Part shown: positions 24,281-37,198 of the stretch, piece by piece | How positions within the stretch are numbered: position 1 is the stretch's first letter | Layout of the letters: every line of letters starts with the position of its first letter | NCBI GenBank assembly: GCA_037954235.1 | Contig: JBBMOA010000004.1 | Location: 11,737,601-11,801,600, forward strand | Origin: Aulostomus chinensis | Lineage: Eukaryota > Chordata > Actinopteri > Syngnathiformes > Aulostomidae | Length of the DNA: 64,000 nucleotides | Direction of reading: 5' to 3' | Translations under genes and position numbers: made by a program | Notes under the pieces: generated by a model | Told to the model about the DNA's origin: nothing | Seen by the model: only the letters and a program-made list of their open reading frames with translations | The model's database searches: none

Positions 24281-24476
24281 GGGGGCCTGGAGCCTATCCC
24301 AGCTGACACTGGGTGAGGGGCGGGGTTCACCCTGGATGGGTCGCCAGTCCATCGCAGGGCCACCAGGAGCAATTAGGAGCTCAGTACCTTGCTCAGGGAC
24401 ACTTGGGGATCGAACCAGCGACTCCTTGGTTGCAGACAGAGACAGGGACGGTCACTCCACCTCTGAGCCATGCCGA
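24281..24476 (-). mobile_element. tRNA-derived SINE with V-SINE/L2-like tail
   Basis: On the minus strand the head carries an RNA polymerase III A box, TGGCTCAGAGG (24460-24470), and a B box, GGTTCGATCCC (24406-24416), spaced as in a tRNA gene. The body continues with CTGGCGACCCATCCAGGGTG and ends with CAGCTGGGATAGGCTCCAG. That tail is shared in fishes by SINEs of the V-SINE type and L2-clade LINEs whose enzymes mobilise them. The usual simple-repeat 3' tail is missing, so the copy is truncated at 24281. No target duplication was found. Confidence 0.8.
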
Positions 24477-26814
24477 CCTTGGAATGATCTACTCTATGCG
24501 ATTCATTCTTCTCATTCTTGATGAATTAAGCCCACAAAAGAAGACTGCAGAGCAAAAAGGTTGCTGAGACTACAGATGAAAGAGTCTAACAGAAAGGAAG
24601 GGTTAGTCACCCTCAACAACTTCTTCTGCCTTCATCAACGTCATCATCCCTGAGATTTATATAAAACAAAAGGTACTTGGATCTATGCAGGAACAGCGTG
24701 GAACCTTTAAGGTGCTGCAGAAAAACCACGAAAGGAAACAGATGAGAGAGAAACGTGTAAACAAAATGTTGCCGTCAACCTGAAGAAAACAGAACAAGAA
24801 CTTTCTACGGCTACAGGCTAAATGTGGTTCTACAGTGAGCAGCAGGAACACTCAGAGCAGGTGGAAGCAGCAGCCGAGGGTGAGCCGGTCGGTGTAGGCA
24901 CACATGTAGAGATGCTTTCCCCACGATGGCTGACAATTACCCTGCACTCTTCCTCTTAACTAGAAACAAGTGACCCAGTTCCCTCTTTTTTTCCATCCAT
25001 CCATCACAAACTCAACTGTCTGTACATGCGTACGTATTGTCGTGGCCTCTCTGCTTCACTATGTTGCCATTTTCATTTCTTTTCAAGCTTGCGCCATTGG
25101 CCCGAGGAAGAGCAACATCTGCAAGCGTGGAATGAAACAGAAGGAACATGTTGTTCACATCAGTGCTGTTTGGAATCACAGTCTGGTGTACGCACTGGCA
25201 GCACAACTTTTAATTCTAGTGGACGTTTGGGCCCTTAAAAACAACTGGGTGGGATGTACGTTAAGTTTTAAAAGCATGGGATTCGATATTTGGTTCAATA
25301 TCTCACTGATGCGCACCAGGAGAATCAACCTGAGGCTTTCTGTTTGGCCTCACTACATTAGGCACCCTCGCAGTGCTTCCACACTCAATCAGACAGCGTT
25401 TTAGGAGCATTAGCCCATCGATCGGGCTGCATTTTTGGTGGATGCTGATTTGCATCACCCACTGCAAGAGGATCCTGATGAAGCATATCGGGTGTTTTAA
25501 GATGGAAGGATTCTAATTCGGCCTCCCGTAAGAGCCAAAGGGATCATCTAGATAAAGCTCACAAGGAAAAAGACCCAAATTAAACTGAAAGCATTTAGAC
25601 TTTTATGTCCTGTAACCTCTGTTTTAATGAAGCCGTGTTCAACGTCTCACCTTTTCCTCCCCAACGTTTATAAAGGGATTTAATGGTCAGCTTCAAGGTA
25701 GAGAGCCGTCCCACTTTTTTTAACAGGATCCTCTTTCCTCTGGGTGTTTCCCTGCAGCCTCTTTCATACCTACTGTATCTGTGGCAGGTGTTAAGATGTG
25801 GACTGATACCATTCGGCGCTTCAGCCTCTCCCACGCCGTCCCCAAATAGAGCACGTCTCTAATTTGGCACAGGTGATGTTGACATTTGGATGCTCTGCCC
25901 TGCGGGAAGTGTAACAACCTCGCATCAGGATGCAGCTACCACACAGCACCTGTTCTCCGTTTTCTGCAGGATGTTCACACACACAAATCCGCTTGAAACG
26001 CTGCATCATCCGTGAGGTTATTTACCAAAAAATATGCCATTTGATCGCGAGCACTATCAGCGGGCAGAAAGCAACAGATTGTCTTTGAGCTACAGATGTC
26101 CGTCGTCAAAAACAGAAGGTTTGGCCTTCCCCCTGTGGACGAATCAAAGGCCCCTCGAGCGAGATGCTAAGGTCTCTGGCTCCTGAGGGGCCACAAAATG
26201 ATTGAGACTGCCACAAAAGAAAGAGTAGAAGCTTTCAAATGATACAGAAACCATCTGTAAAAAGTTGTCTCCCCCTACAGAAGCCTTCGGGACACCAGCG
26301 ATGTTTCAGCCCACGTCTCGCATTCCCCGAAGCTACACATGAGTGGAAATGACACACACGCGCAGATGTCTCAAAGACTTTAATCCATCTCCTGAAGGGG
26401 AAACAAGATGTTTTTGATTGTTTTGCTTATTAAGAAAATGTGTAAAAGAAAGATTCCCATCCCACCTGGTGCACTCGAAGCTGATGAACAAAATTGAACT
26501 TTCTGAGGAGCTCTTTAGAAGCAAAGAGGCACAGAAATTAGTTTTTAAGCAATGCAGAATTTGCTTCGTCAAACCTCAAGAAGGAAAGACTCAGGATGTT
26601 TTGACATCCGGGGACGTATTTAAGCAATCGAAAGCACCTGGCAAAAGGGGTGTCGCTAATCCATCCAAATTTGTCAAACAATGAATAGTGCGTATTATTC
26701 CTATTACAACTATTAAGACTGTGTACTTCCTTGGTTTTTGAAGAACACCTGGCTATTTTAGCTCAGACTCTCAGCTCAGTTTCTAGCGTGGCCGGATCAG
26801 GTTCTGGTCATGTT
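24477..26814. other. Non-coding stretch
   Basis: No gene is supported. A 144-codon open frame at 24970-25404 lacks codon bias and splice sites. A short CCATCCATCCATC run at 24994 is an isolated simple repeat. Confidence 0.55.
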
Positions 26815-27215
26815 CCATCCACCCATCCATCCATCATAAACCACTAAGACAAATCTGATTGCAGGTCGAGGTAGCAGTTCCAAGCAGGGAACCTCAAACT
26901 TCCCTCTGCCTGGTCACATCTACTTGCACCAACTGCAGCGTTCCCAGGTCAGTCTCTCCACCTGGTCCTGGTCCTGGCCTGGAGCCCCCTCTCTTGCTGG
27001 TTGCACCAGGAACGCCTCTCTAGGGAAGTGACCAGATGGGGTTCTAACTAGACGCCCGCACCACCTCAACTGGTTCCTCTGGATACAAGGGAGCAGCGGT
27101 TCTAAGCCGAGTCCCTCATGAACGGCTAAAGTTCTCCCCTAAAGGGAGACGTCAGCCAGTCTTGTGGAGGCCGCCTGTATCTGATCTTCTTCTGGATCAC
27201 TTTCTCATCATAAAT
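26815..27215 (-). mobile_element. LINE (non-LTR retrotransposon) 3' relic
   Basis: On the minus strand this reads as the decayed C-terminal end of a LINE reverse-transcriptase frame: GGCGGCCTCCACAAGACTGG, then CAACTGAGGTGG-like and CCAGGACCAGGTGGAGAGAC words, followed by a short untranslated region and a GATGGATGG tail. Stops and shifts break the frame. The layout matches a LINE family common in teleosts whose C-terminus has an Arg/Pro/Gly-rich and a Trp-rich stretch. I am sure of the LINE class but not of the clade name. The copy is truncated at its 5' end, as is usual for LINEs. Confidence 0.75.
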
Positions 27216-27446
27216 GCCAGACTTTCATTTGTGCTGTACCAGGAACTCGGCCAAGACCACCTCTTCAACAGGTCTCGGTCTGTTTGCAATGTTCAACCCC
27301 GAAGAAGATAAACACTCCGGTGTTTGATTCAACCAAACTAAACATGGAAGGTGAGAGACGAACCCTGCGGCTTGTTGAAGCAGGAATCCAAACATCAGCC
27401 CTGAAGCTCATGTTCAGAAGAAGCTCATCAAATGATTTCATGTTTC

Positions 27447-27448
<2 letters not shown>

Positions 27449-27486
<38 letters not shown>
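27449..27486 (+). repeat. GT microsatellite, left member of an inverted pair
   Basis: Nineteen GT units. Its complement-type partner, an AC array, lies 92 bases to the right. Confidence 0.93.
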
Positions 27487-27487
<1 letters not shown>

Positions 27488-27578
27488 CGTACGCATGTTC
27501 ATGTACGTACATGTGGATCCAATCAGTGCAGCACAAGTCTGTATTTTTACTGGCATTAGGAGAGAGAAGCTGCATCTG

Positions 27579-27609
<31 letters not shown>

Positions 27610-27628
27610 CACACACACACACACACAG
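27579..27628 (+). repeat. AC microsatellite, right member of an inverted pair
   Basis: About 25 AC units with one GC variant. Together with the GT array at 27449-27486 it can fold into a long hairpin. Confidence 0.93.
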
Positions 27629-28287
27629 CTGATGATGGTTGTGTTCGTGGCGCATCTCGCCAGCGAAAAGACCACAGACGCAGCACACGTCTCCTGACGG
27701 CTCATTTTCCTCACAACGATGCCATGCAGATGTCCAGAGACAATTTAATATTTCAATAAAGAACTAATAACAATGTCAATTTCTACTTACATTACTTTCT
27801 TAAACAGACCCGGTGCTTAATGGGATCCAGGACCTCATTTATTCTTGCCTTTTTATAAAAAAAAGTAATTAATACAATAGAAAAGGAGCAGAAACATCAA
27901 AGCCGATCCTGATGATGAAGATTATACTGATTACTATCTCATACAGATGGCCATTTTCGTGCCGCAGTGCAGTAAAAATACACAAAATTCCTCCCCTCTC
28001 CTCTGGCGGTATTGTAAAAGCCAAGGCATGAAAAACACTTTGGACAGAGACAATGGCTGTGACACAAGTCAACAAATCCACACAGATCTGGAATGGCAGC
28101 TCTATATTTGGGGGCACTATGACTTGGTCTTGATGTTACGGCTGGCGACATGGCTGATGCGGCTACGCGGCGTGCTCACAGGTCACTGGACTGCCGGGCA
28201 TTGTGGCCAGTCATGGAAGGTTGGAAAGGGGCTGAGGTTACACAGCTGTGACTGGCTGAAGCCCCCCCTCGGGGATTGGAGGGGGAT

Positions 28288-28300
28288 GGGGGGGGGGGGG
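28288..28300 (+). repeat. Poly-G run
   Basis: Thirteen G after a G-rich lead-in, followed by CCCTCCC. Prone to slippage and sequencing error. Confidence 0.8.
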
Positions 28301-28891
28301 CCCTCCCAGCCTCCCATGATTTCACAAAACCCAGCGGTGCCGCAGTGCTCAGATCCCACGATGAAAGAATGAGAGCACGACAGGGATGATCAAGAGAGTG
28401 TGAAAGAACAATGGCGGACAATGAACCTGCAGGATGGCGAGGAGGGCAGACACGTGCAGCCCCCAAAAAAACCAAAACAAATACGACAGAACACGAGTGA
28501 TTGATGTGTGGAGATTGAAAAACAGAAGAGTGAGTCAGAAAGTCACGTTTTTATCTTCCAGCTTCAAAGCGATCGGCATTTTCAGGACCATCTTTTCTAA
28601 TCTGGAGGAAAATGACCCCAAACCATCAAAACAATCGCTGGGAGACGAGAAACCAGAGACCAGAGTGGCAGAACCTGCGAGCCCTGAGAGTTGCTACTGC
28701 TGAGCACGACTAGAACAGAGCTGCTTTCGAAGAACGTCCCTTCAGCACAGGTACAGTCACCTCGCTGAGCTGACCTGTGGCATTTTTAACCATTAAAATC
28801 CACATTTACTCCCATGTGGTTACTTCAACTGTATACTTAGAAGATGGCGACGCATCCCAGACACCTTGGACATCCATGCCCTCCCGCTACC

Positions 28892-28990
28892 CGACTAAAG
28901 CGCTCTTAAGTCAGCCTGGTGCGGCGCCACGGGCCTCCTGAAGAAACCACATCAGTCTGTAGCAACTTCCTGTTCCTGGGGCTTCTTCCT
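28892..28990 (+). repeat. Dispersed repeat, copy 1 of a pair
   Basis: The core at 28892-28927 (GACTAAAGCGCTCTTAAGTC onward) matches 55766-55801 at 32 of 36 positions. Looser similarity extends right through GGGCCTCCTG and CTTCTTCC words. The family is unknown to me and no poly-A tail or target duplication is visible. Confidence 0.5.
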
Positions 28991-29249
28991 CACTTGTTCT
29001 TGAACTGAAACCTACACTGTTCTGTCACCAGGTGCTCAACAGTGCCCTCTGCTGCGCTGCAGTGAAATTAAAGAAAATCTCATCAATTGCAAGGAGGCAT
29101 TGTCTCAAAAATGACTGTTACTAATGAGGATGGGCTGATGATGTGGCGAGGCTGATTAACCAGCAGGCACATGTGCGGGACCATAGAGAGGGAAAAATCA
29201 CCGTAACTACAAATGACAGACCCCTGGACCCTTGTGTCTCTGTAGAATG

Positions 29250-29276
29250 CGTGTGTGTGTGTGTGTGTGTTTGTGT
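29250..29276 (+). repeat. GT microsatellite
   Basis: Ten GT units, then TTGTGTTTG. Confidence 0.9.
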
Positions 29277-31282
29277 TTGGAGACGCGTCAGTCTTAGCTA
29301 GTGCCGGGGCGAGAGAGGCCGAGGGACAGAGAGCCAGGCTGCAGCTCCCCTCACGTAACCTTTCCCAGGCGTTACCTCGTTTCAACAGCCGGCCTTATGT
29401 CCTCTCCTTCCTCGCTCGCCTCTGACGGGGTTAACACAACCTGCGGGCCCCCGAAATATCACCCAGTCACAATGTTCTGACATCCCAGGGCTCATCCAGA
29501 TGGTCACCATATGTCCACTCACAACGGACGGAGAGCCGGGAACACACAAGAGCAGACAGGCGGAGGAATGTGCACTTCCCCAGAGCTGCGGTTTGTTGAC
29601 TTACTGCCGCACGTGTATTTGTTGTGAGTCTGGCTAACGGAGCATCTGTAGAGCTAACGTTTACGACCACAAACAATTGACACACAAGTGCAGCATCCAT
29701 CAAGTGCGCCTCTGGAGGATCAGGACAACTGACTTCTCTAGTTAAAATAACTGCATGTTTTCATCATCCTTGGGCCAAAGTGATAAAAACTGGTGGGTTT
29801 TTTTTTTCCTGCACCGGCCATCATTCAAGAAAATGATCGCATTTGATTGAATTCATCTTAATTTTACGGTCATTTTTACTGATATGAGCAAATACAAAAT
29901 GTGTCTTAAAACTGTCAGTGCTTTTTTTTTTTTTTTTTTCCTTTAATGGGTTTCTAGTTAAATGGGACATTACAATTCATGTTGATCCTGATAAAAGTTT
30001 ATAAGAGTGTGCTGTTGGAATTGTGCACTTGTAGTTTAAATTCAGGACCGGGAACTCCAGTGAGGACAAAACCAGAGTGAAATGGCGTCAGAAACTCTGA
30101 TTTCTATTGAAAAGGGAAAAATTCCCCCTCATGGCTGAGAGATGGATGAAGTCTTTCCAAACAGAGACAGATGTTAACAATCTTTTCCTCCGCCAGGACG
30201 GTGAGTGGTTTGGTTTGTTTGCCATTTTCACAAAATCAAATTGCTAGAGATGCGTCCTGGCGCAGGGAGGAGTCAAAGCTCCTCTCGGCCTCCAGAAAAC
30301 TGTGGAAAACCTTATTTTCAGAGCAAGACTGAAAATACAATTTCAGGATCGGTCGTAGTTTCGGGCCGCCGGGAGGAAAATATGGGACGACAACAACCAA
30401 AAACACAACTAACGTTCAGGGAGTCAACAGATGCAACCGCGATCATACATGATGACCTGAAGGAGCCCTTGGCAAAGACGCTGTCGTGCACTCAGCAGTC
30501 ATTGAGGACCCGAACAAGGGGGCAGTAGGAGTAAGAGGTAACTGAATCTTAGTCGCCTCGTTGCAGTCGGTTGTAATCACACTGGAGTCGAGGTCTCAAA
30601 TACGTATTTGTGTAGGTAAACAGCACTGAACGGAGCCTTGAACCGGCTTTTACAGTGAATAGTTTACTAGTTTTCTGTCGTCTTTAAGCTCAGACACACT
30701 TAGACTCTCACACATTCAATAAAATCCATGTCAAGGCTTCACTCTTACAGTTGGGAGACTGAAAAAAAGCCCCAACCTTTTCCACACATCCACTGGGATT
30801 AGCTCACGGCCCCTGCAGGTATCCCCACCCTCAGGTTGAGAACATCTGGGCTGTGGCGCTAGCACAGGTCGGTGCAAACCCTGCGTCTCTCCTGATTCAC
30901 CTCGGTAAACTTAGACCCGTGTTGGGTTACTTCAGAGCTAAAAACCCTGGAGTGAAACGATCAGTTTCTGCTGCCAACTACTGGTTCTGCAGTGTAACTG
31001 CAGCCATGCCGACGCAGAAGTCAATCCTGAGCTTGTGATTCTTGTTCTACGGCCTCTTAGACCCAACACACCACTGGGAGTCAAGCTGAACCAGGATTAT
31101 AAAGGACAACTTCGACAAACCAGCTGACGTCAACACCTCAACTGTATTACTGTCTGATTTAGAATGAGACAGAACCTCCACAGCCGGTGACGCCAAGTAT
31201 TTGCAACGTTTCTGGTCTTTCTGTCTTATGAGACCGTTTATGGCCGAAGTACCAACAGCGAACCCTCCTCCGCCCTATGTCC

Positions 31283-31307
31283 CCGCCGCCGCCGCCGCCG
31301 CTGCTGC
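31283..31307 (+). repeat. GCC trinucleotide run
   Basis: Six GCC units followed by GCTGCTGC. One plus frame would encode a Pro-rich then poly-Ala stretch with a CAG-GTG donor-like end at 31334, but no convincing acceptor or family match supports an exon. Confidence 0.75.
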
Positions 31308-34019
31308 AGAGGCTACTGCGTCCTCTGGGACTCAGGTGTGGTCGTATTATTACGCCTCATTTCTCTCTGCGAGCGCCGTGATGATATTGCAAAAACTTCG
31401 AGGCGGTCGCTCCATTCTGCTGCTTCAATTATGTTCAATTATCTTTCAGCCGCAGCCTCCAGATGCTGCACTAAACCGCTGCCATTGTTGAGTTTGGTGA
31501 AGCCAGCGTGACACCGAATGTCACACGCGGACGTGTTTTTCTGCATCTGATGTTGTCTGTTGTCCTCTGCCTGCGGGGTACTTAACATGTCAGCAGCAGC
31601 GAGGGATGTGACGGTGTTTCTGGGAATGTGATTGTTATGATTGAATCTGACCCAAATAAAGAACGTTTGGTTTTTCCGTCTCCAGAACCTGCCAAGTCTG
31701 GTGTCAAAGCTGTTCACGTCGTACGTCTGCGGTCAGCATAATTTGCATGTAGTGGTTGAAACGCCACAGAAAACTTTGCCAGGAAACCAAATTAGATAAA
31801 TATAAATGTCATCTTGAGGACGGTGGGTTGAGTGTACTGCTCAGAAGTAAGAGCACATGACCAGGAATAGATCAATCCCGCTTCCTACTGTTTTTCTATC
31901 AAAAGGTGGAAAGACGATTAGCAGCTGTCAGATCATGTGATGACAAATGACAAAAATAAAATGTCTGCCTGTCAAAAATGTATTTTTCTTCTCGATTCTA
32001 CAGCTGAAAGTTTGAGAGTTGGTGAAAGTGTTCATTATTTTAGGAGGCGGGCCTGCGATGGAGATCTGTGACATCACAAATGTTGTGGGAGCTGGACCTG
32101 CTTCTTAATTCACCACACAGAGGTCAGAGGTGTCGCCACGATCTTTAACTTGTGATTACAGTTGTTTTTCTTCGCAAACAACGTCAGACACACACATGCT
32201 GGTATGTTTTCTGGAAATTTTGGGTTCTTTGACGTGTGTGTGGAGGGATCTTTAAACAACAGATGTCAAATCTACAAATCAGAGGTGACTGATAGTTTAT
32301 CATGAACATTTTTGTGATTTATAGGCCTTGGAATTACACATTAAGACTGTAAAGTCAAATCTTTCAGGCGTAGAGTTTCGAGTCTCTTGAGTGATGGGTG
32401 GAGGGTGGAAACCCAGGTCTCCTGGATCAGGTGACTGGTTTCCGGTGAGCTGCCTAAACTCGTCTGGATGCTTTACAGAAAAAAAAATTACATTTTCAAT
32501 GTTCACAGCGGCTAAAATTCTCTGAATGGGCTAAGTTTAATAAGCTGAACTCTCAGAACCAAACCCCGGACCCCCCACTCCTCCTCCGCCACACAGGTTG
32601 AGCTCTGCTGGTATAATTAAACATCAGGAAAGCTGGAGTGTGTCGGGTCCATCCCCTTACAACCTCTCCTTGGAGGCAATTAGCTGAGCAGCTCCCCACA
32701 GACAGCACCAACACTGGGGAGGGAGGAGGTGGGGGAGGGCGCCGCGTGCAGCCGCGCAACTGGGAAGGTATGACAATTTAGTAAAAGAAAAACACCCCCC
32801 CCCCACACACACACACCTCCTTTGTGTGTGTGCCTTGTCAGATTAGCATGGTAAGCGGAGACGAGGATGATTTGGCGTGAATGTTGTGCAGCTTTGATAT
32901 CAGACAGTAGCTGCGGCGGCGGCTAACTCCTCTGACAGCTGCCCTTGCGTGACTTTGCACATGCGGTCTGTTTGAAAGAGGATAAATCCTTGATGGGTGG
33001 CAGAGAAGAAGAGATGAGGCGCTTAGAGTCGGGCTGTGACGAAGCCTTGAAGTAGCAGCTCTTCATGAACATGACAGTGGGAGTGGAGTTACATGGTCAC
33101 CCAGCAGCCGCCGTCTGCTCCCACCTGAGGGCTTCCGGAAGGTGTCGGCACTCAGACGATCAGGTTGCTCCTCTGAAAACACAGAGTACTAAACTAAACT
33201 ATTCCTACTAGGAAAAAGCAACATTATTCTGCAGTAAATCCTTAATCACATGGGCCTCGTGTTACCTGGAGACTTCAGTAATTTGTAGTAATCACAGGGG
33301 TCACGTCCCATTTAGCATTTCTGTTTTCTCTGCTTTCTCTCTGGCTTTTTGTCCATTTGAGAATTAAGGAAGCCGCAATTATGAAGGATTTTTCAACCAC
33401 ACGAGGTGCCATTTTGATTCCATCCCACGTGAATAAAAGCTCAGGGCTCAGTGTCTCTAAAGAATAATAGAAGTTTCAAAAAGAAAGTTACACTGGCAGT
33501 AACAAAAACTCGAGTTCACGGTGTTTACTGATGTAACTTCTTTGATTGAAGTTCTCCCCCCAAAAAAAAAGAAGCTTTGCCTGCAAGTTTATAAAAATGT
33601 TCTGTTGTTTTTTTTAACTCTTCTGATCAAAACCATTGATCTGCAGTTTGGAGGCTGTCCAAGAACTCTTTAATAATCCATGGCACATCTCGTCTTTGGT
33701 GCATCGCTTCTTCTGTTCTTTTCATGAACAACTAATAAATACAGAAACCTCTGATCAACCCCCTTCAGCCATTGAACTGTTCATTTAGCCCTGCCTGCTT
33801 CCAGCTGAAGCACCACCCACAGTCCTGGGACCGTGCCGACGGTGGTGGGGAGTCTGTGGACGTGTCAGGAGGCCAGTTTGCTGCTGTTTTCTGCATAAAA
33901 CACTAAAATAACTCTCTTAAATCAGTCGGACAAAACCTGCAGTGGTGGCGTGACGTGGATGTTTCTGGAAGTGAGGAGAGCAGGCGAGCCCCAGGGTGCA
34001 GGTGGAGACACGACTATGC

Positions 34020-34052
34020 AAAAAAACAACAACAACAACAACAAAAAAACAA
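34020..34052 (+). repeat. AAC-rich low-complexity run
   Basis: Five AAC units between two A runs. Confidence 0.8.
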
Positions 34053-36132
34053 TTTCTTGATGCCAAAAACGAGAGCTATGCCTGTCGTACCAAGACGTAG
34101 CCATACGCTAAGCCCCGCCCCTCTTCCTCACCTGCTCCAGATGTCTTCCATCAACTGCCGTAGTCTGTCACAACTTTTACTCGCTTTATTAGTCACGTTA
34201 ATTATTCGTCTACATTAATGTGGTGCGTCAGACGAAAGGAGACTTTAGAGGGAAGTATTGTCTTAATTTGTCATTAACACAGGGAATTAACAGGCCTGTA
34301 TCACTCAGAAGATGAAAGAGTGTTAACGCGCGCTGGAAGAGGAGCAGAGGTGAGGCGCTTTCAAACATTTGGGAACATTTGCATTTGTAGAAACAAGATA
34401 TCAAACAATCCTGTGATGGCGATTGAGGGAGCAACAACCAAGCGAGTGCACGATGGATTTACTGTCGCCAATCACAGCTGGTAACTCTCAGGGATCTGGA
34501 GATGAGAGCAGGCTCGAGCGCCCGCCGAGACCGTGGCGGCTCCTGTGTTTGCTGCAGTCAGCAGCGTCGTGACTCTGCAGTAAGATCGACCACAAGGACC
34601 CGCGAAGCAGCGGCCAGCCAACCAGCCTGTCAGGCCTGCTGCTGACAGCAGATGGTGACGCGCGGTGCTGACTCGTGCAGAGGCCAGAGGCCACCCAACA
34701 ACCTGGGTCACAGCTCCAGCGGGTGTCACATCAGGGCCCCATCTCAGTCAGCCACTTACTGTCATCACAGCCCTGCCCCGGGGGGATTGAGGGGTGACAG
34801 GTCAGCGACACCTCAGCGACCCAGAGGAAAGCGCCACCCTTGACCTCCGCTGTCACCTTTTAATGGTGGTGTCAGGTGAGAAGGTCTAAGAAGCCACAAG
34901 TGACATGTTCCTGTGAAATGACATCACAAATCTCAGCCCTCTGCCGCCATGGCCGCTCTGCGATCAGGCCGGATTAGCTCAATGGCATGATGACAAAATG
35001 AGACAATTACAGTGCAGAAATGGCAGATCGTGACTGCAGAGGAGCAGGTGCGTCGGCTGTCAACCGTAGAAGCTCTAAATTGACAAAGAGAAAACAATCA
35101 GAAAAGGGCACAGTGACTTCATTTGTCTTCATCTGTCTCGGGGTTCACACACTGTAGCTGCTCATTTTTCTCGCGCCGAGCGTTTCTCTGGAGGGCAAAG
35201 GCACAACGGGAAAAGTTGCTAATGGGATTTTGAAATAATGTCTGATTTATAGAGTAAACGTGCAGGGCCGCGCGTCACAGGAGCGCTTCAGCTCGGTCAT
35301 ATATTCCAAACGTGTGTGAGGACCGTATGCTAACTTCGCGCTCGCCATGTGTCGGGTCTATCGCTGGCTGCGATTGGCCCCTGATTGAAACGTCTTCTGA
35401 AGCGGGACGTGCTAACTACAGAACCGGATCTTCAGCGGAACTCACCAAAGGCGTTCCGTATCATCACGGATTTATTGTGCAAAGACTCGTGACTGAAGTT
35501 CCAGGCTGCATTGCGAAGCTACAGAGGCTCTTTCTACCGAAGTCCATCGGTTATTCCATGGTAAATGAAGCCGCAATGAAGAGCGGAAGGATCGTTTCCA
35601 GTGGTGACACATTACTGGACACAGAAACAAGCAGAAATATCATGAAATACTGAGAATACTTTTCCGTTACTGCCTGAAAGCGATAGGTTACTGTAGCGAG
35701 CAGGTTCCTCCCGAGCAGAAACATGTAAATATAGATTTAAATAACACTTCTGAGTGACATCACATCAGTAACGTAAACGTTGAGAAGCTGCTGTCTCTAA
35801 AAACCAGGGTCCCTGGCTGTGCTCTTCCCGGATGCAGGATCACGGTCTGCTGCTCCTGACAGCTCAGATCTGCAGCCCTAAACCCGAACGCCACATTTCT
35901 GAAGATGTCCTGCTTCAGCCTGGAGTTTCAGCAATAAAAAAAAAAAACCCAAAAAAAACAAAACAAAAAAAAACCATGACACGCATCATTAATCAGAGAA
36001 CAGATCAGTGGGCAGACTGTCAGACACGAGAGCAGTTAGGACTTCAGGAAACATCTGAGCGCGAGTCCGTCCGGGAGAGGTCTGAAGGGAGAAGAGCTGA
36101 TCCTGCTCACTGCGAGACTCTCCCATGACTGA

Positions 36133-36154
36133 TGTGTGTGTGTGTGTGTGTGTG
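36133..36154 (+). repeat. GT microsatellite
   Basis: Eleven GT units. Confidence 0.9.
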
Positions 36155-36164
36155 TTTTACTATT

Positions 36165-36448
36165 AAAAAGTGACATTTTACTGGAGTTTAAGCGCAGATC
36201 TAAACTATCACAAGCAGCAGGCTGGATGCTTCAAATGATTCTCAAATATGTAAGCAGGGGTAGAGCGAGCACCTCCTCCGACAGACAGAATAGAATCAGC
36301 GAGATGTGTCACACAACAGGCGATGTGTGACACACTTGTTTATATACCCGTCACAACACAACATTTTACTCACGCTTGCATTATTTTCATTGCTGAAACT
36401 TCACGAGAGCCATAAAAATCTTTCAAAAAGTGACATTTTATTAAAGTT
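36165..36448 (+). repeat. Short direct repeat, 260 bp apart
   Basis: AAAAAGTGACATTTTA occurs at 36165-36180 and again at 36425-36440, each followed by a T/A then GAGTTT- or AAGTTG-like sequence. The shared part is short, so this could be the worn edges of an old tandem duplication or coincidence. Confidence 0.35.
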
Positions 36449-37198
36449 GGAACTGACGAGCAGCAGAGCGGCTGAAATTGTAACACGTTCTCTCTCTCGC
36501 TTTTGTTTCCATGAGAATAAACCAGAGAGAAAATGAAGAAAACTCAGTGAAATCTATCGGAAATGATTGCACCGGTCACAACGAAGGGTTAAAAGAAGCA
36601 CGGGACAAACACCACCTGGTAGTCACGGCGAGTTAAGTCAAGACGCGTCGAGCCACGACAACGTGACGACACCCTTCTCAACCAGTGAGCGCCATCTAGG
36701 GGGCTACAATATTCTTTCAAGTTTCCGCAGGCTGAGAGTTGTTGTTTTGGGTTTTTTTTGGAAGTAAAACAGAAAATCAAGCTGAAATTTGTTCGTTTGA
36801 ACCAAAACATCTGATAAAAATGTGTTCAAATTAGGGAGGAATGATTCTTGAAATAACCACACCTTTCAAAAACAATTCAATTTGAGAAGCTACTTAGCAA
36901 GCTACCCGCTAACATTCGTGAAAATTGGGGCGTGGCGAGAGTAACTGGAGTGAAACTAAACATTACTGCCGTCATTTCATTGGAAAAAGTTCAATTTGTG
37001 CGCGGACAGAATCTGGATGACACCAAACCATGGTCTGGTGAATGGAAGACGCTCTCGGGTGAGCTGCCAAAACCCTCCAGAGTGAAGTGCCATCTTGACA
37101 CAGTAAAAGCTACTTTTGTTTGATTTCATTCGTACGCTTCCAGGTATCCAACTATCATAAAATAGAATATATTAAAATTAAAGCTGCAAGCAGCGTTG

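Larger units (their letters stand above)
27629..37198. other. Long non-coding stretch
   Basis: No gene is supported. It holds a dispersed repeat core at 28892, microsatellites at 29250 and 36133, a GCC run at 31283, an AAC-rich run near 34020, and a short direct repeat at 36165 and 36425. Open frames of up to 113 codons (35312-35653) show no family motif. The remainder is unique-looking DNA. Confidence 0.5.

Noticed and set aside
24994..25006. CCATCCATCCATC run as a LINE tail
   Set aside because: No LINE-like sequence adjoins it, so it is treated as a chance simple repeat.
27428..27688. Four overlapping open frames rich in Cys-Val or His-Thr
   Set aside because: They are translations of GT and AC microsatellites, which lack stops in most frames.
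31201..31491. Pro-rich and poly-Ala frame resembling C-terminal parts of RNA-binding proteins
   Set aside because: The likeness comes from the GCC run. The residues around it do not match any such family I know.
34121..34165. Minus-strand micro-exon reading LRQLMEDIWS before a GTGAGG donor
   Set aside because: Only 33 bases with a weak acceptor. Too little evidence.
34975..34985. TAGCTCAATGG, a match to a tRNA A box
   Set aside because: No B box lies at the expected distance and no cloverleaf can be drawn.
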